Source: CG2-30-36-16 sp964372115 (GTDB lineage: Bacteria > Bacteroidota > Ignavibacteria > Ignavibacteriales > Ignavibacteriaceae). Taken from it: a DNA stretch of 64,000 bases. Shown here piece by piece: positions 35,083 through 44,262 of the stretch (its first letter is position 1; each line of letters begins with the position of its first letter). Made by a program: the position numbers and the translations under genes. Below the pieces are notes generated by a model, which did not search any database, was not told where the DNA came from, and saw only the letters and a list, made by a program, of their open reading frames with translations. The DNA is taken from NCBI GenBank assembly GCA_964372115.1, contig CAYJPN010000028.1, positions 5,464 through 69,463 on the forward strand, written 5' to 3'.

Positions 35083-36642
35083 ATGGATTCAGCAAAAAAC
35101 ATACTGGTAGTTGACGATGATCGGACGGTGCAAACGTTAATTTGTCACCACCTTAAAAAACAGGGATATCTTATAAATTCTGCGTCTAATCCGGATGAAG
35201 GATTTGAAATACTCGAACACAAAACTATTGATTTAGTGTTGTGTGATGTTTCCATGGAAGGTATGGATGGTTATACATTCTGTCAGAAGGTTAGAGAGAA
35301 AGATCAATACAAGGTTTTGCCATTTGTTTTTGTTACATCTTCCGGCAGCTTAGAAGATAAAGCCCGGGCTATGGAAGTAGGCGGGGATGATATTATTACC
35401 AAACCTTTCGAAATTGAAGAACTATTAATTAAGGTTCAAGCATTGCTCCGACGAGCAGATATTTTTAGAGTTTATGGCGCGAAAAAAAATTTAGAAAACT
35501 CTTTTGCTCCAAAAACCGCTAAAATTCTTTTAGTGGATGATGACCCATCGCTTTCCAAATTATTCCAGTATAATTTAAAAAAATCCGGTTTTGATTGTAT
35601 TATAGCTCCAGGACCCGCCGAGGGATTTCAACTTGCAAAACAGGAACTCCCCGATATTATAATTTCTGATGTTATGATGCCCGATATAGATGGTTTCGAA
35701 TTTAGAAGGATGTTACTTGCAGATGAAGCTGTTCGTGCAATTCCTTTTGTATTTTTAACGTCAAAAGGAGAAGAGGATGACATACTTGAAGGATATGATC
35801 TCGGAATTACCGATTACGTTTTAAAAACTGCCGGGCCACGAGTTGTTGTTGCAAAAGTAAGTGCCATCATCAAAAGCCTCGGGAAAGAAAGACAAAAAGT
35901 TGTTACTGAATTACATCAAGCTGCCGACTCACTTCGAGTGAAAGTGGTACCCGAAAAAAGTCCTACTTTTGAAGGTTTTGATATTCAACACTGGCATCAA
36001 CCTTTTGAAGGAATACCCGGGGGTGATTTTATTGACTATTTTCAGATTGATGAAAATAATCTTGTAATCGTTCTCGGTGATGTTATGGGGAAAAAGTGGG
36101 GCGCGTGGTATTTCGCATTCGCTTATGCCGGTTATGTTAGAAGCGCAATCCGTATTGTTTTACAGTCTACGAGCGATTATTCACCGAGCACAATACTTCA
36201 ACAAGTTAACCGCTCGGTTTACAACGATGCAAAAATATCCGAAGTATTTGCAACGCTCTCTATTATAATAATCAATAAAGTAGATAAGTCTCTAAAATAT
36301 GCCGGCGCCGGCGATTTACCGTTGATTTACAAAAATCAAACAACCGGCGAAGTAAGCCGACTTGCATCTAAAGGTTTGTTGTTGGGTTTCGCTGCGGAAG
36401 GTCAATATGAAGATATTTCAATTAATTTGTCATCGGGAGATTCAGTAATCATCGCAACCGATGGTATTATTGAATCGCGAAACGAAAATAACCAACAATT
36501 TGGAACTGAAAGACTAAATAATATATCAAAAAATTTGAAGCCGCAGGACGACTTAATTTTATCTATAAAAAACGATTTCACACTTTTTACAGCTGGAAAG
36601 TTTGAAGATGATATTAGTCTAATAACAATAAAATTGAGATAA
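35083..36642 (+). CDS. Double-receiver SpoIIE/PP2C-type protein phosphatase
   Basis: 519 residues. Two receiver domains have acceptor Asp55 (LCDVSMEG) and Asp196 (ISDVMMPD), with switch lysines Lys107 and Lys248. A PP2C/SpoIIE phosphatase domain follows (about 295-519) with metal-binding motifs GGDFIDYF, LGDVMGKK, IIATDGI and EDDISLI. It would dephosphorylate the STAS protein encoded 17 bases upstream, with its activity set by one or both receivers. This has the RsbP/HsbR-like logic of partner switching. It is the last gene of the operon. Confidence 0.9.
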   Translation: MDSAKNILVVDDDRTVQTLICHHLKKQGYLINSASNPDEGFEILEHKTIDLVLCDVSMEGMDGYTFCQKVREKDQYKVLPFVFVTSSGSLEDKARAMEVGGDDIITKPFEIEELLIKVQALLRRADIFRVYGAKKNLENSFAPKTAKILLVDDDPSLSKLFQYNLKKSGFDCIIAPGPAEGFQLAKQELPDIIISDVMMPDIDGFEFRRMLLADEAVRAIPFVFLTSKGEEDDILEGYDLGITDYVLKTAGPRVVVAKVSAIIKSLGKERQKVVTELHQAADSLRVKVVPEKSPTFEGFDIQHWHQPFEGIPGGDFIDYFQIDENNLVIVLGDVMGKKWGAWYFAFAYAGYVRSAIRIVLQSTSDYSPSTILQQVNRSVYNDAKISEVFATLSIIIINKVDKSLKYAGAGDLPLIYKNQTTGEVSRLASKGLLLGFAAEGQYEDISINLSSGDSVIIATDGIIESRNENNQQFGTERLNNISKNLKPQDDLILSIKNDFTLFTAGKFEDDISLITIKLR

Positions 36643-36858
36643 TTTTAATTTCTTCAAAATTACATTTGAGCTTCTCACCCATCCCCAAATAAATTAAATA
36701 AGTTTGTTACAATATTACTATTCATAGTTACACAATTATAATGGTAATGTATAGTACTCTTCTATTTTTGCCCAAGGACTTTTATAGTCAATTTGCGTGT
36801 TTCAGAGCACTAAAACTTAGCGCAGAAACAATATTTTAATGTGTAGTAATTTTTAATT

Positions 36859-37155
36859 ATGAGGGCAGCAAATATGAAAGGCATTATTATTTCGAATGCT
36901 AGAAGAGAAACTAAACAAACGAATCGCGATTATTTGTTAAATTTATTATTTTCTCCATTTAAAGCCGGATTGGTAGGGTTTTCATCATTTTTTACAATTC
37001 TTCTAATTGCAAAATATGCGGGTGCAATATTTGGTTCCGTAAACAATTTTAAAATCCAGGCAGAGGATGTTTTTCTCTCACTTATTGGTTTTACCCTTTT
37101 ATTTATAGTAAAACTTCTTGAAAACTTAGGTAAAAAAAATAAAGAAAAAGCCTAA
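36859..37155 (+). CDS. Small membrane protein, unknown
   Basis: 98 residues with two probable membrane helices (about 36-55 and 73-90), a basic N-terminus and a Lys-rich end. No family is recognised. ATG 36859 and ATG 36874 (MKGIII) are both possible starts. A TATTTTTG box at 36763-36770 may be its promoter, but the -33 element is poor. Its stop codon overlaps that of prfA, which runs toward it, by four bases. Codon use and the membrane pattern support a real gene, but only modestly. Confidence 0.5.
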   Translation: MRAANMKGIIISNARRETKQTNRDYLLNLLFSPFKAGLVGFSSFFTILLIAKYAGAIFGSVNNFKIQAEDVFLSLIGFTLLFIVKLLENLGKKNKEKA

Positions 37156-38231
37156 AACTCGCTTGTTGCTTGTAGTTTTTCGGTTCTATCAGCTATTTTA
37201 ATTTGTTCAATCAAACTGTCAAGATCGCCTTCAATTATATTGGAAAGGTTGTAAAGAGTTAAACCAATTCTGTGGTCTGTAATTCTGTTTTGAGGAAAAT
37301 TGTAAGTTCTTATTTTATCACTTCTGTCACCACTTCGCACCATCAGTTTTCTTTGAGCGGAAATTTCACTCTGTTGCTCGCTGAGTTTTCTATCATAAAG
37401 CCTTGCTCTTAAAACTTTCATTGCTTTATTCCGATTTTTTAACTGGCTTCTTTCATCCTGGCACTGAACGACGATACCCGTGGGTATGTGAGTAAGACGC
37501 ACCGCTGTTTCAACTTTGTTTACATTCTGCCCGCCCGCACCACCCGAACGATAAATATCAATTCGTAAATCATTAGGTCCAATATCAATTTGAACGTCCT
37601 CAGCTTCGAGCAAAACCGCGACTGAAGCCGCAGAAGTGTGTACTCTGCCATTTGCTTCTGTTGCCGGCACCCGCTGCACACGATGAACACCACTTTCAAA
37701 TTTTAATGTGCCGTACACATTATTACCCGAAATTGACAATGTTGCCTCTTTTATCCCGCCGATTCCCGTATCGTTTAGATCAATCAGTTCAGCTTTCCAA
37801 CTTTTTATTTCTGCGTAACGAGAGTACATCCTTAATAAATCGCCGGCAAACAATGCGGCTTCTTCACCGCCGGTTCCCGCTCTAATTTCCAAAATTACAT
37901 CTTTATCGTCATTCGGGTCTTTTGGTAATAGTAAAAACTTTATCTCTTCTTCAAGCTTTTCTTTTTTTTCTTCAAGTTCTTTAAGTTCAGTTTCCGCAAA
38001 TTCTATTAACTCTTTATCACCACCAACATCAATAAGTTCTTTGTTCCCGGTAATATTTTTCAAGGTATCTTCAAATTCAACATAAGCTTGAACAATTTCT
38101 AATAATTCGCTCCGTTCCCGGCTAAGTTCCACAACCCTATCTCGATTTTTTAATATTTCAGGATCAGAGAGCTGCTGGTTAATCTGCTCAAATTTTTCGT
38201 TTAATCTTCTAAGTTTATTTAATAATTCCAT
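37152..38231 (-). CDS. prfA: Peptide chain release factor 1
   Basis: 359 residues from the ATG at 38231 (MELLNKLRRLNEKFEQINQQLSDP), a normal length. The peptidyl-tRNA hydrolysis motif GGQ is present in RSGGAGGQNVNKVETAVRLTH. The stop-codon recognition region has RVPATEANGRVHTSAASVAV. It terminates translation at UAA and UAG. Upstream in-frame ATGs (to 38336) would add a 35-residue leader not known in the family. It converges with the small membrane protein gene, and the coding ends overlap. Confidence 0.94.
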   Translation of the reverse strand: MELLNKLRRLNEKFEQINQQLSDPEILKNRDRVVELSRERSELLEIVQAYVEFEDTLKNITGNKELIDVGGDKELIEFAETELKELEEKKEKLEEEIKFLLLPKDPNDDKDVILEIRAGTGGEEAALFAGDLLRMYSRYAEIKSWKAELIDLNDTGIGGIKEATLSISGNNVYGTLKFESGVHRVQRVPATEANGRVHTSAASVAVLLEAEDVQIDIGPNDLRIDIYRSGGAGGQNVNKVETAVRLTHIPTGIVVQCQDERSQLKNRNKAMKVLRARLYDRKLSEQQSEISAQRKLMVRSGDRSDKIRTYNFPQNRITDHRIGLTLYNLSNIIEGDLDSLIEQIKIADRTEKLQATSEF

Positions 38232-38439
38232 ATCTTCTTTGTTGAGTTTAAGGGTGCAAATATAATTAAGATGCGGCTTAAAATCTAAGTTAATCAAATT
38301 GGGTCTATTTGGCTCTAAGACATATAATTGGCTCATTTAAAATTTACAAGCAAATAGCGCTTTTAATTATAAAACACAGAGAGCGAATCAACAAAGAATT
38401 TGTTACTTTTAGAAAACCAAAAACAAAAAGTTTACAGCT

Positions 38440-39489
38440 ATGAGAAATATTTTAATCGGAGTAATTTTAATGATTAGTTCTACCGTTGCTCAGACAATAA
38501 TCGAAAACAAGGTAGATTCACTCTTGAATGATTATACAGGCAACAATCCGGGCGCCGCTTTAATGGTTATACAAAATGGAAATATTGTTTTAGAGAAAAA
38601 CATTGGCACAGCAGATATTCAGAGTGGCGAATTGGTTACTGCTTCAACCAATTTTCGTCTGGCTTCCGTAACAAAACAGTTTACAGCACAAGCAATATTA
38701 AAACTTATTGATGAGGGCAAACTAAACTTCAAAACAACGCTAACCGATATTTGGCATAATTTCCCTGAGTACGGTAAAACAATCACTATAAAAAATATTT
38801 TAACCCATACGTCGGGATTGATTGACTATGAAAGTTTAATTCCCGATACCGCAACTATTCAGGTTAAAGATAATGATGTGTTAAAAATGATGATGTCAAT
38901 TGATTCGGTGTATTTTAAACCGGGAGAGGTTTTCAGATACAGCAATACAGGTTTTGCAATTCTGGCAATGGTTGTTGAAAAAATCTCCGGAAAATCATTT
39001 GGAGTATATTTAAGTGAAAATATTTTTAATCCACTGCAGATGACCGGCACAATTGCTTTCGAAAAAGGAGTAAATGAAGTTCAAAACAGGGCGTATGGCA
39101 ATGTTAGAACTGAGAGCGGCTGGTTAAAAAAAGATCAGAGTTTAACAAGCGCGGTTCTCGGCGATGGTGGTATTTATTCATCCGTAAACGATTTATATAA
39201 ATGGGATCAGTCTCTATATACTAACAAAATAATCTCTTTTGAATTTAAAAAAGAATCCTTTACACGCAACAAACTTAACAACGGTGAGTTAATCGATTAT
39301 GGTTATGGCTGGCGTTTAACAACCCTCAAAGGGTGCGAAGTTATTTATCACACCGGTTCAACAATAGGCGGAAGAACAATTATATACAGAATACCTGAAA
39401 AGAATTTGACCGTAATTTTTTTAACAAACCGGGATGAGGGGGACACACTGATGATTGCCGCTACAATTGCCGGGTATTATTTAGGATGA
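38440..39489 (+). CDS. Exported serine beta-lactamase-like hydrolase (class C/esterase family)
   Basis: 349 residues. A signal peptide (1-18, ending STVAQ) precedes the penicillin-binding-protein/beta-lactamase fold. The catalytic motif Ser76-Val-Thr-Lys79 (RLASVTKQF) is followed by FRYSNTGFAIL (Y-x-N) and VIYHTGSTIGG (HTG replacing KTG). These three motifs are intact. The HTG form is common in DD-peptidase- or esterase-like members and not in true AmpC, so resistance to antibiotics should not be assumed. It stands alone between prfA, transcribed away from it, and ispH. Confidence 0.85.
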   Translation: MRNILIGVILMISSTVAQTIIENKVDSLLNDYTGNNPGAALMVIQNGNIVLEKNIGTADIQSGELVTASTNFRLASVTKQFTAQAILKLIDEGKLNFKTTLTDIWHNFPEYGKTITIKNILTHTSGLIDYESLIPDTATIQVKDNDVLKMMMSIDSVYFKPGEVFRYSNTGFAILAMVVEKISGKSFGVYLSENIFNPLQMTGTIAFEKGVNEVQNRAYGNVRTESGWLKKDQSLTSAVLGDGGIYSSVNDLYKWDQSLYTNKIISFEFKKESFTRNKLNNGELIDYGYGWRLTTLKGCEVIYHTGSTIGGRTIIYRIPEKNLTVIFLTNRDEGDTLMIAATIAGYYLG

Positions 39490-39581
39490 TAGAAAATTTA
39501 TGCTGATTAAATTGTATTGTTTATAAAATCAATCTAATAGTTTTAGTTATGTATGACCGACTGTATTAATACGGAATAAAA

Positions 39582-40820
39582 ATGAAAAAATTTGACATAC
39601 CGCTACATTACCATAGTAACATAATTGCCAAAATAAAAAATGCAAGAAAATTAAACGATCCGCGCAAAAAGGATTATTCACCCACTTTGCTTGATTTCGG
39701 AGCGGTGCAATTTTTAATTCCACGCCACTTTGGTTTTTGTTACGGAGTAGAAAATGCTATTGAGATTGCATATAAAACCATTGAAGCTAACCCGTATAAA
39801 AGAATTTTTCTTTTAAGTGAAATGATTCATAATCCGGGAGTAAATAAAGATCTTGAGAGTATGGGGATTAAATTTATTATGAATACTTCCGGATATAATG
39901 AAATTCCATGGGAAAGTCTTACACCGGATGATATTGTTATTATTCCTGCTTTTGGTACTACACTTGAAATAGAACAAAAATTAACCGAAATAGGTATTAA
40001 CCCATACATTTACAATACAACTTGTCCTTTTGTGGAAAAAGTTTGGAACCGTGCTAATCAACTTGGAGAAGGGGACTACACTGTAGTTATACACGGCAAG
40101 CACACTCATGAAGAAACACGGGCTACTTTTTCTCATGCAATAAAAACTGCTCATGCAGTTATCGTTGGGAATCTTGATGAAGCTAATTTTCTTTCAGATT
40201 ATATCATTGGAAATAAATCGTTTGAAGAATTTATAATATATTTTGAAGGCAAACTTTCAGAGGGATTTAACCCGCAAGTTGATTTGGAAAAAATCGGAGT
40301 GGTGAATCAAACTACAATGCTTGCATCCGAAACAGAAGCGATTGCCGATTTGCTGAAAAAAACATTGATTACAAAATTCGGTATTGAAAAAATAAAAGAG
40401 CATTTTGCAGATACGCGTGATACATTATGTTACGCCACTAACGATAATCAGGTAGCAACCTACGGCGTATTAAAAGAGGAAGCGGATCTCGCGATAGTGG
40501 TGGGAGGCTACAACAGTTCCAACACAAGCCATATTGTTGAATTATGCGAAGAAAAACTACCTGCGTTTTTTATTTCTTCGGAAGTAAAACTAATATCTGA
40601 AAACTTGATCAGCCATTTTGATATCCAATCAAAAACAGAAATTGTTACTATAAAATATCTGCCAAAGAAGCAGCCGGTAAAAATAATTATTACAAGCGGC
40701 GCATCGTGTCCGGATGCCGTTGTCGACTCGGTAATAATGCGCATCCTTGAGTTTTTTAATTTTTCGGGGGATATGGATGGAGTTATTCAAAAAGCAATTT
40801 CCCTTTGTTTGACTAAATAG
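39582..40820 (+). CDS. ispH: 4-hydroxy-3-methylbut-2-enyl diphosphate reductase, long form
   Basis: 412 residues. Iron-sulfur ligands Cys53 (RHFGFCYGVENA), Cys148 (NTTCPFVEKVW) and Cys283 (DTLCYATNDNQ) match the three conserved cysteines of IspH. GKHTHEETRATFSH holds the active-site His/Glu. It makes IPP and DMAPP in the last step of the MEP pathway. At over 400 residues with an N-terminal extension it resembles the cyanobacterial/plant form more than the roughly 315-residue E. coli enzyme. The downstream gene converges on it with a 13-base gap. Confidence 0.92.
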   Translation: MKKFDIPLHYHSNIIAKIKNARKLNDPRKKDYSPTLLDFGAVQFLIPRHFGFCYGVENAIEIAYKTIEANPYKRIFLLSEMIHNPGVNKDLESMGIKFIMNTSGYNEIPWESLTPDDIVIIPAFGTTLEIEQKLTEIGINPYIYNTTCPFVEKVWNRANQLGEGDYTVVIHGKHTHEETRATFSHAIKTAHAVIVGNLDEANFLSDYIIGNKSFEEFIIYFEGKLSEGFNPQVDLEKIGVVNQTTMLASETEAIADLLKKTLITKFGIEKIKEHFADTRDTLCYATNDNQVATYGVLKEEADLAIVVGGYNSSNTSHIVELCEEKLPAFFISSEVKLISENLISHFDIQSKTEIVTIKYLPKKQPVKIIITSGASCPDAVVDSVIMRILEFFNFSGDMDGVIQKAISLCLTK

Positions 40821-40833
40821 TATTTGGATGGTA

Positions 40834-42111
40834 TTAAAATTTTATTTCATCCCACCAATTATTATTTATTAGATGCACGAGATCAAAAATCATAACGCCG
40901 TTTGTTTTTTCCAAACACATTTTTATAGCACGACGGAATTGTTCCGGGTGATTTTTATATTGCTCAACATACAAACCGCCAATAATTGGCACTGAGTCCA
41001 TCACTACTTTATTTGCTATTTCTGCCGATCCCTCTACAGAATACCAATACTCTTTTCCTTTCCCCATTGCGGCCTCGCTTCGTTTTATTTCAAGTTCATT
41101 CAACTTTTCAACTTCCGCTTTGGTTACTTCATAAAAATAATTTCCCGTTACAAATAAATCGAGATGTCTGGCATAACCATAATTTTTATAATTGGCTGTT
41201 GCCCAGTTGTAATCACTGGCGGGGTCGTAATTATCGCTTGCCCAATTAACTCCGACTTCATAATAAATCGGGTACCATGCACCGGTATAATCGCCAAAAG
41301 AAATATTCTGATTTACTGTCTTTACTGCTAATCGTGCTTTTTTTATAAAATTATAAATAACAGAAGCCCGCCATTCTAACCACTGTTTGTAATATACACC
41401 TTCAACACGAAAATCCACGCCGGCGGAATCCTTTTGCCATTGATAAATATCTTGTGGATAATTCACAACTTGTTTGTTAATATATTTTTCAAACATTAGT
41501 TTTGATTTTTCGCTGAAATCAGATTCTATGCAGTCGTACCTTACCCTGTCTAATATAATCCCATCAAGCATCGGATAATTGCTGACAAGTTCTCGCAAAA
41601 TATTTATTTCATAATTCTGTACTTCTGGTAAAACAGGATTAAGCATCGCGGAATATTTATGCTTAAATTTTGTTATCGGAACTAAACCGGAATCGGTGTA
41701 ATTAATTGACTGCCATTCTGGTTTCGAATCATATACAACCCCGCGGTTAAAAAAGTTATGTCCTGCAACAAATACATTCAGTGAAGCGTGTATTTTTAAT
41801 TTTCGTTTATGGCTTTCATCAATAAAAAATTTTAAAAAATTAAATGATGAATCCCTTTTGAAGTTATTCCACTCATTCATTCTGGGGGCAAGAGCGCTGC
41901 TAAATAATACTTCGCCGGTTATTGGTTTTACATCTAATACAACATCTGTAAAACCCAAAGTTTTTGTTTTATCAAGGTAGAAAATAATTGAGTCTTTGTA
42001 ACTTAATCTTTCGAAATTTGCGGTTGCATCAAACCACAAAAATTTTTGCTTTTCTTGTGGAAAAAATGTGGCGGTAAAAGCCAGAAGGATAAAGTAAAAT
42101 ATTTTTTTCAT
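40834..42111 (-). CDS. Exported glycosyl-hydrolase-like GHL10-type protein (YddW/DUF187-like)
   Basis: 425 residues with a signal peptide (about 1-19). The TIM-barrel-like body has FTDVVLDVKPITGEVLFSS, KIHASLNVF and LDGIILDRVRYD. The last of these matches the 'GxxxDRxRY' strand of GHL10 (DUF187) proteins, annotated as glycosyl hydrolases or alpha-amylase-like. Candidate acidic residues are the Asp in LDRVRYD and those in SFGDYTGAWY. The substrate is unknown; related proteins are thought to act on polysaccharides or peptidoglycan. It is a single gene between ispH and the FabK-like gene. Confidence 0.75.
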   Translation of the reverse strand: MKKIFYFILLAFTATFFPQEKQKFLWFDATANFERLSYKDSIIFYLDKTKTLGFTDVVLDVKPITGEVLFSSALAPRMNEWNNFKRDSSFNFLKFFIDESHKRKLKIHASLNVFVAGHNFFNRGVVYDSKPEWQSINYTDSGLVPITKFKHKYSAMLNPVLPEVQNYEINILRELVSNYPMLDGIILDRVRYDCIESDFSEKSKLMFEKYINKQVVNYPQDIYQWQKDSAGVDFRVEGVYYKQWLEWRASVIYNFIKKARLAVKTVNQNISFGDYTGAWYPIYYEVGVNWASDNYDPASDYNWATANYKNYGYARHLDLFVTGNYFYEVTKAEVEKLNELEIKRSEAAMGKGKEYWYSVEGSAEIANKVVMDSVPIIGGLYVEQYKNHPEQFRRAIKMCLEKTNGVMIFDLVHLINNNWWDEIKF

Positions 42112-42148
42112 TTATATGAGTATAAGTTTAATTTTGAAAAACGGTGTT

Positions 42149-43105
42149 TCATCTTTTTTGAAAGAAATTAATTCTGTTCAACGCCAACTCATATTGACTG
42201 ATTAAATTTGAAAATATTTTTTTAACAGGCAAAATCTGTTTAATTAAACCAACCCCTTGTCCGGCTTCAAGAGCTCCCTCAAGTTCATCACCTTCAAAAA
42301 TTCCGAGACGTTCCCGTTTTTGTCCAAGCAGTTCAATCATTTTGTTTTCATCCCATCCCTCTGACTCTGCTGATACTGCTTTTAACGCAAAATCATTTTT
42401 TAACATCCGCACCAATCCAATTTTCTTAAATGCAAGAGTGGTGCTGCATTCCCCAGCTTCAATTACTTTTTGTTTATAATTAGGATGAGCTGATGATTCT
42501 TCAGACGCCGCAAACAATGTTCCTATTTGTACACCTTCGGCTCCGAGCGCAAGAGCAGCTAATATTCCTCTGCCATCAGCTATACCGCCTGCCGCAATAA
42601 TAGGAATTTTTAATTCATCAACTAATTGCGGAATTAAGCTCATTGTAGTTATCTCATCCGCGCCATTGTGTCCACCCGCCTCAACACCTTCTCCAACAAC
42701 AGCGTCGCAACCAGCTTTTTCTGCTTTTAAAGCAAATTTAACAGAAGGCACAACATGAACGACTACGCAGTCATGTTTTTTTAATAAATCAATATATTTT
42801 GCAGGACTGCCGGCAGATGTAAAAAAGATTTTTACACTCTCTTCAATTGAGGTATTCACAAGAATATCGGAATCCTCACGGAGGAGGGGGATATTGACAC
42901 CGAAAGGTTTGTTTGTTGCAGCTTTGCATTTAATAATGTGCTCTCTTAGCAAATCCGGTTTCATAGAACCTGCTCCGATTAAACCGAGACCACCGTTGTT
43001 TGAAACCGCCGAAGCAAGTTTCCAACCAGAAACCCAAACCATACCTGCTTGAATAACAGGATATTTGATATTAAAAAGCGACGTTATTTTTGTTTCTAAT
43101 TTCAT
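42149..43105 (-). CDS. Nitronate monooxygenase / enoyl-ACP reductase II (FabK)-like flavoprotein
   Basis: 318 residues of FMN-dependent TIM barrel. It opens TSLFNIKYPVIQAGMVWVSGWKLASAVSNNGGLGLIGAGS. GVEAGGHNG contains the conserved His of the family, and IIAAGGIADGRGILAALALGAEGVQIGT is the phosphate-binding end. Nitronate monooxygenase and FabK are close homologues; length and the GVEAGGHxG motif fit either. Because Bacteroidota commonly use FabI or FabK in fatty acid synthesis, FabK is plausible, but no fab gene lies nearby. It is transcribed away from the nucleotidyltransferase gene. Confidence 0.82.
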   Translation of the reverse strand: MKLETKITSLFNIKYPVIQAGMVWVSGWKLASAVSNNGGLGLIGAGSMKPDLLREHIIKCKAATNKPFGVNIPLLREDSDILVNTSIEESVKIFFTSAGSPAKYIDLLKKHDCVVVHVVPSVKFALKAEKAGCDAVVGEGVEAGGHNGADEITTMSLIPQLVDELKIPIIAAGGIADGRGILAALALGAEGVQIGTLFAASEESSAHPNYKQKVIEAGECSTTLAFKKIGLVRMLKNDFALKAVSAESEGWDENKMIELLGQKRERLGIFEGDELEGALEAGQGVGLIKQILPVKKIFSNLISQYELALNRINFFQKR

Positions 43106-43188
43106 ATTAAAAGATTTTATTTTTAATTACGCACAATATATAAAGAAGTTTTCATTCAAGTAAAATAGGTTTTGGGAAGAGTAATTAA

Positions 43189-43220
43189 TTTGTTATTAAA
43201 AAGGGGATTCGGTAATTTTG
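43189..43220 (+). promoter_or_regulatory. Bacteroidota-type promoter for the nucleotidyltransferase-metK-ahcY group
   Basis: TTTG (43189-43192), a 20-base spacer, TAATTTTG (43213-43220): a full match to both consensus elements. The start codon is 31 bases after the box. Confidence 0.65.
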
Positions 43221-43250
43221 CACTTCGTATAATTAAAAGGTAAAAAAATA

Positions 43251-44228
43251 ATGAGAGCAATAATTCCAGTTGCAGGAATTGGAACGAGATTAAAACCTCA
43301 TACCTTTTCCACTCCTAAAGTGCTCTTAAATGTTGGCGGCAAACCTATTCTTGGTCATATTCTCGATAAACTTCTTGAAGAAAATATAACCAAGGCTACA
43401 TTTGTTATCGGCTATCTCGGAAACATGATAAAAGAATATGTGTTGACCGAATATCCTCAAGTTCAGTCAGAATTTGTTGAGCAAGAATCTATGGAAGGTT
43501 TGGGACACGCTATATACACTGCGATTCCAACGTTTGATGAAGATGAAATTTTTGTAATTCTCGGCGATACAATTTTTGACGTTAATCTGAAGGATGTTTT
43601 TAAACGCAAGCAGACAGCTCTTGGTGTAAAAAGTGTTGATGATCCGCGACGATTCGGTGTTGCAGTTGTTAAAGAAGGACTGATACAAAAACTTGTTGAA
43701 AAACCACAAACACCGGTTTCTAATCTTGCGTTGGTTGGTTTATATTATTTCTCTGATTCGGAGAAACTCAAAAAAGCATTAAACGAACTTATTGAAAAAG
43801 ATATCCGCACTCAAAACGAGTTACAGTTTACAGATGCAATTCAGTTGATGATTGCAGCCGGTGAAAAAATAACTACATTTCTTGTAGATGGCTGGTATGA
43901 CTGCGGTAAACCTGAAACTCTTTTATCAACCAATAAGTTTTTGTTGGATAAAAATCCATCAACCAGAGCTTTTAGTAATGTAGTTATTATCGACCCGGTT
44001 TTTATTGCTGATGATGCGTTGGTTGAAAATTCTGTCATAGGTCCATATGCTACTTTAGGCGGCGGAACAAAGATTGACCAGTGCATTATTAAAAATTCTA
44101 TTGTTGGCTCAAATGCACAGGTTGCAAAAGCGCTGCTTGATAATTCGATAGTCGGCAGGAACACAATAGTTAAAGGAGCTTTTAAACGCCTTAATTCAGG
44201 CGACTCGTCAGAAATTGATTTTTATTAA
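43251..44228 (+). CDS. Sugar-1-phosphate nucleotidyltransferase with left-handed beta-helix end
   Basis: 325 residues. The N-terminus has the nucleotidyltransferase signature GIGTRLKPHTFSTPKVLLNVGGKPI (about 9-33). Further motifs are LGDTIFD (metal-binding Asp) and VEKP (sugar-binding). The C-terminal third has hexapeptide-like repeats (VIDPVFIADDALVENSVIGPYATLGGG). It activates a sugar phosphate, most likely glucose-1-P with dTTP or UTP, for surface glycan synthesis; which nucleotide it uses cannot be told. It is the first gene of a probable operon with metK 34 bases downstream. Confidence 0.85.
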   Translation: MRAIIPVAGIGTRLKPHTFSTPKVLLNVGGKPILGHILDKLLEENITKATFVIGYLGNMIKEYVLTEYPQVQSEFVEQESMEGLGHAIYTAIPTFDEDEIFVILGDTIFDVNLKDVFKRKQTALGVKSVDDPRRFGVAVVKEGLIQKLVEKPQTPVSNLALVGLYYFSDSEKLKKALNELIEKDIRTQNELQFTDAIQLMIAAGEKITTFLVDGWYDCGKPETLLSTNKFLLDKNPSTRAFSNVVIIDPVFIADDALVENSVIGPYATLGGGTKIDQCIIKNSIVGSNAQVAKALLDNSIVGRNTIVKGAFKRLNSGDSSEIDFY

Positions 44229-44262
44229 TAATAGTTAAATTCGTAATAAGAGGTAAATATTT

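Noticed and set aside
38440..39489. Antibiotic-resistance beta-lactamase
   Set aside because: The fold and SxxK/YxN motifs fit, but the third motif is HTG and there is no resistance context. A general serine hydrolase or DD-peptidase is the safer call.
41000..41250. Plus-strand ORF inside the GHL10-like gene
   Set aside because: Lies fully within a well-supported minus-strand gene and has no family resemblance.
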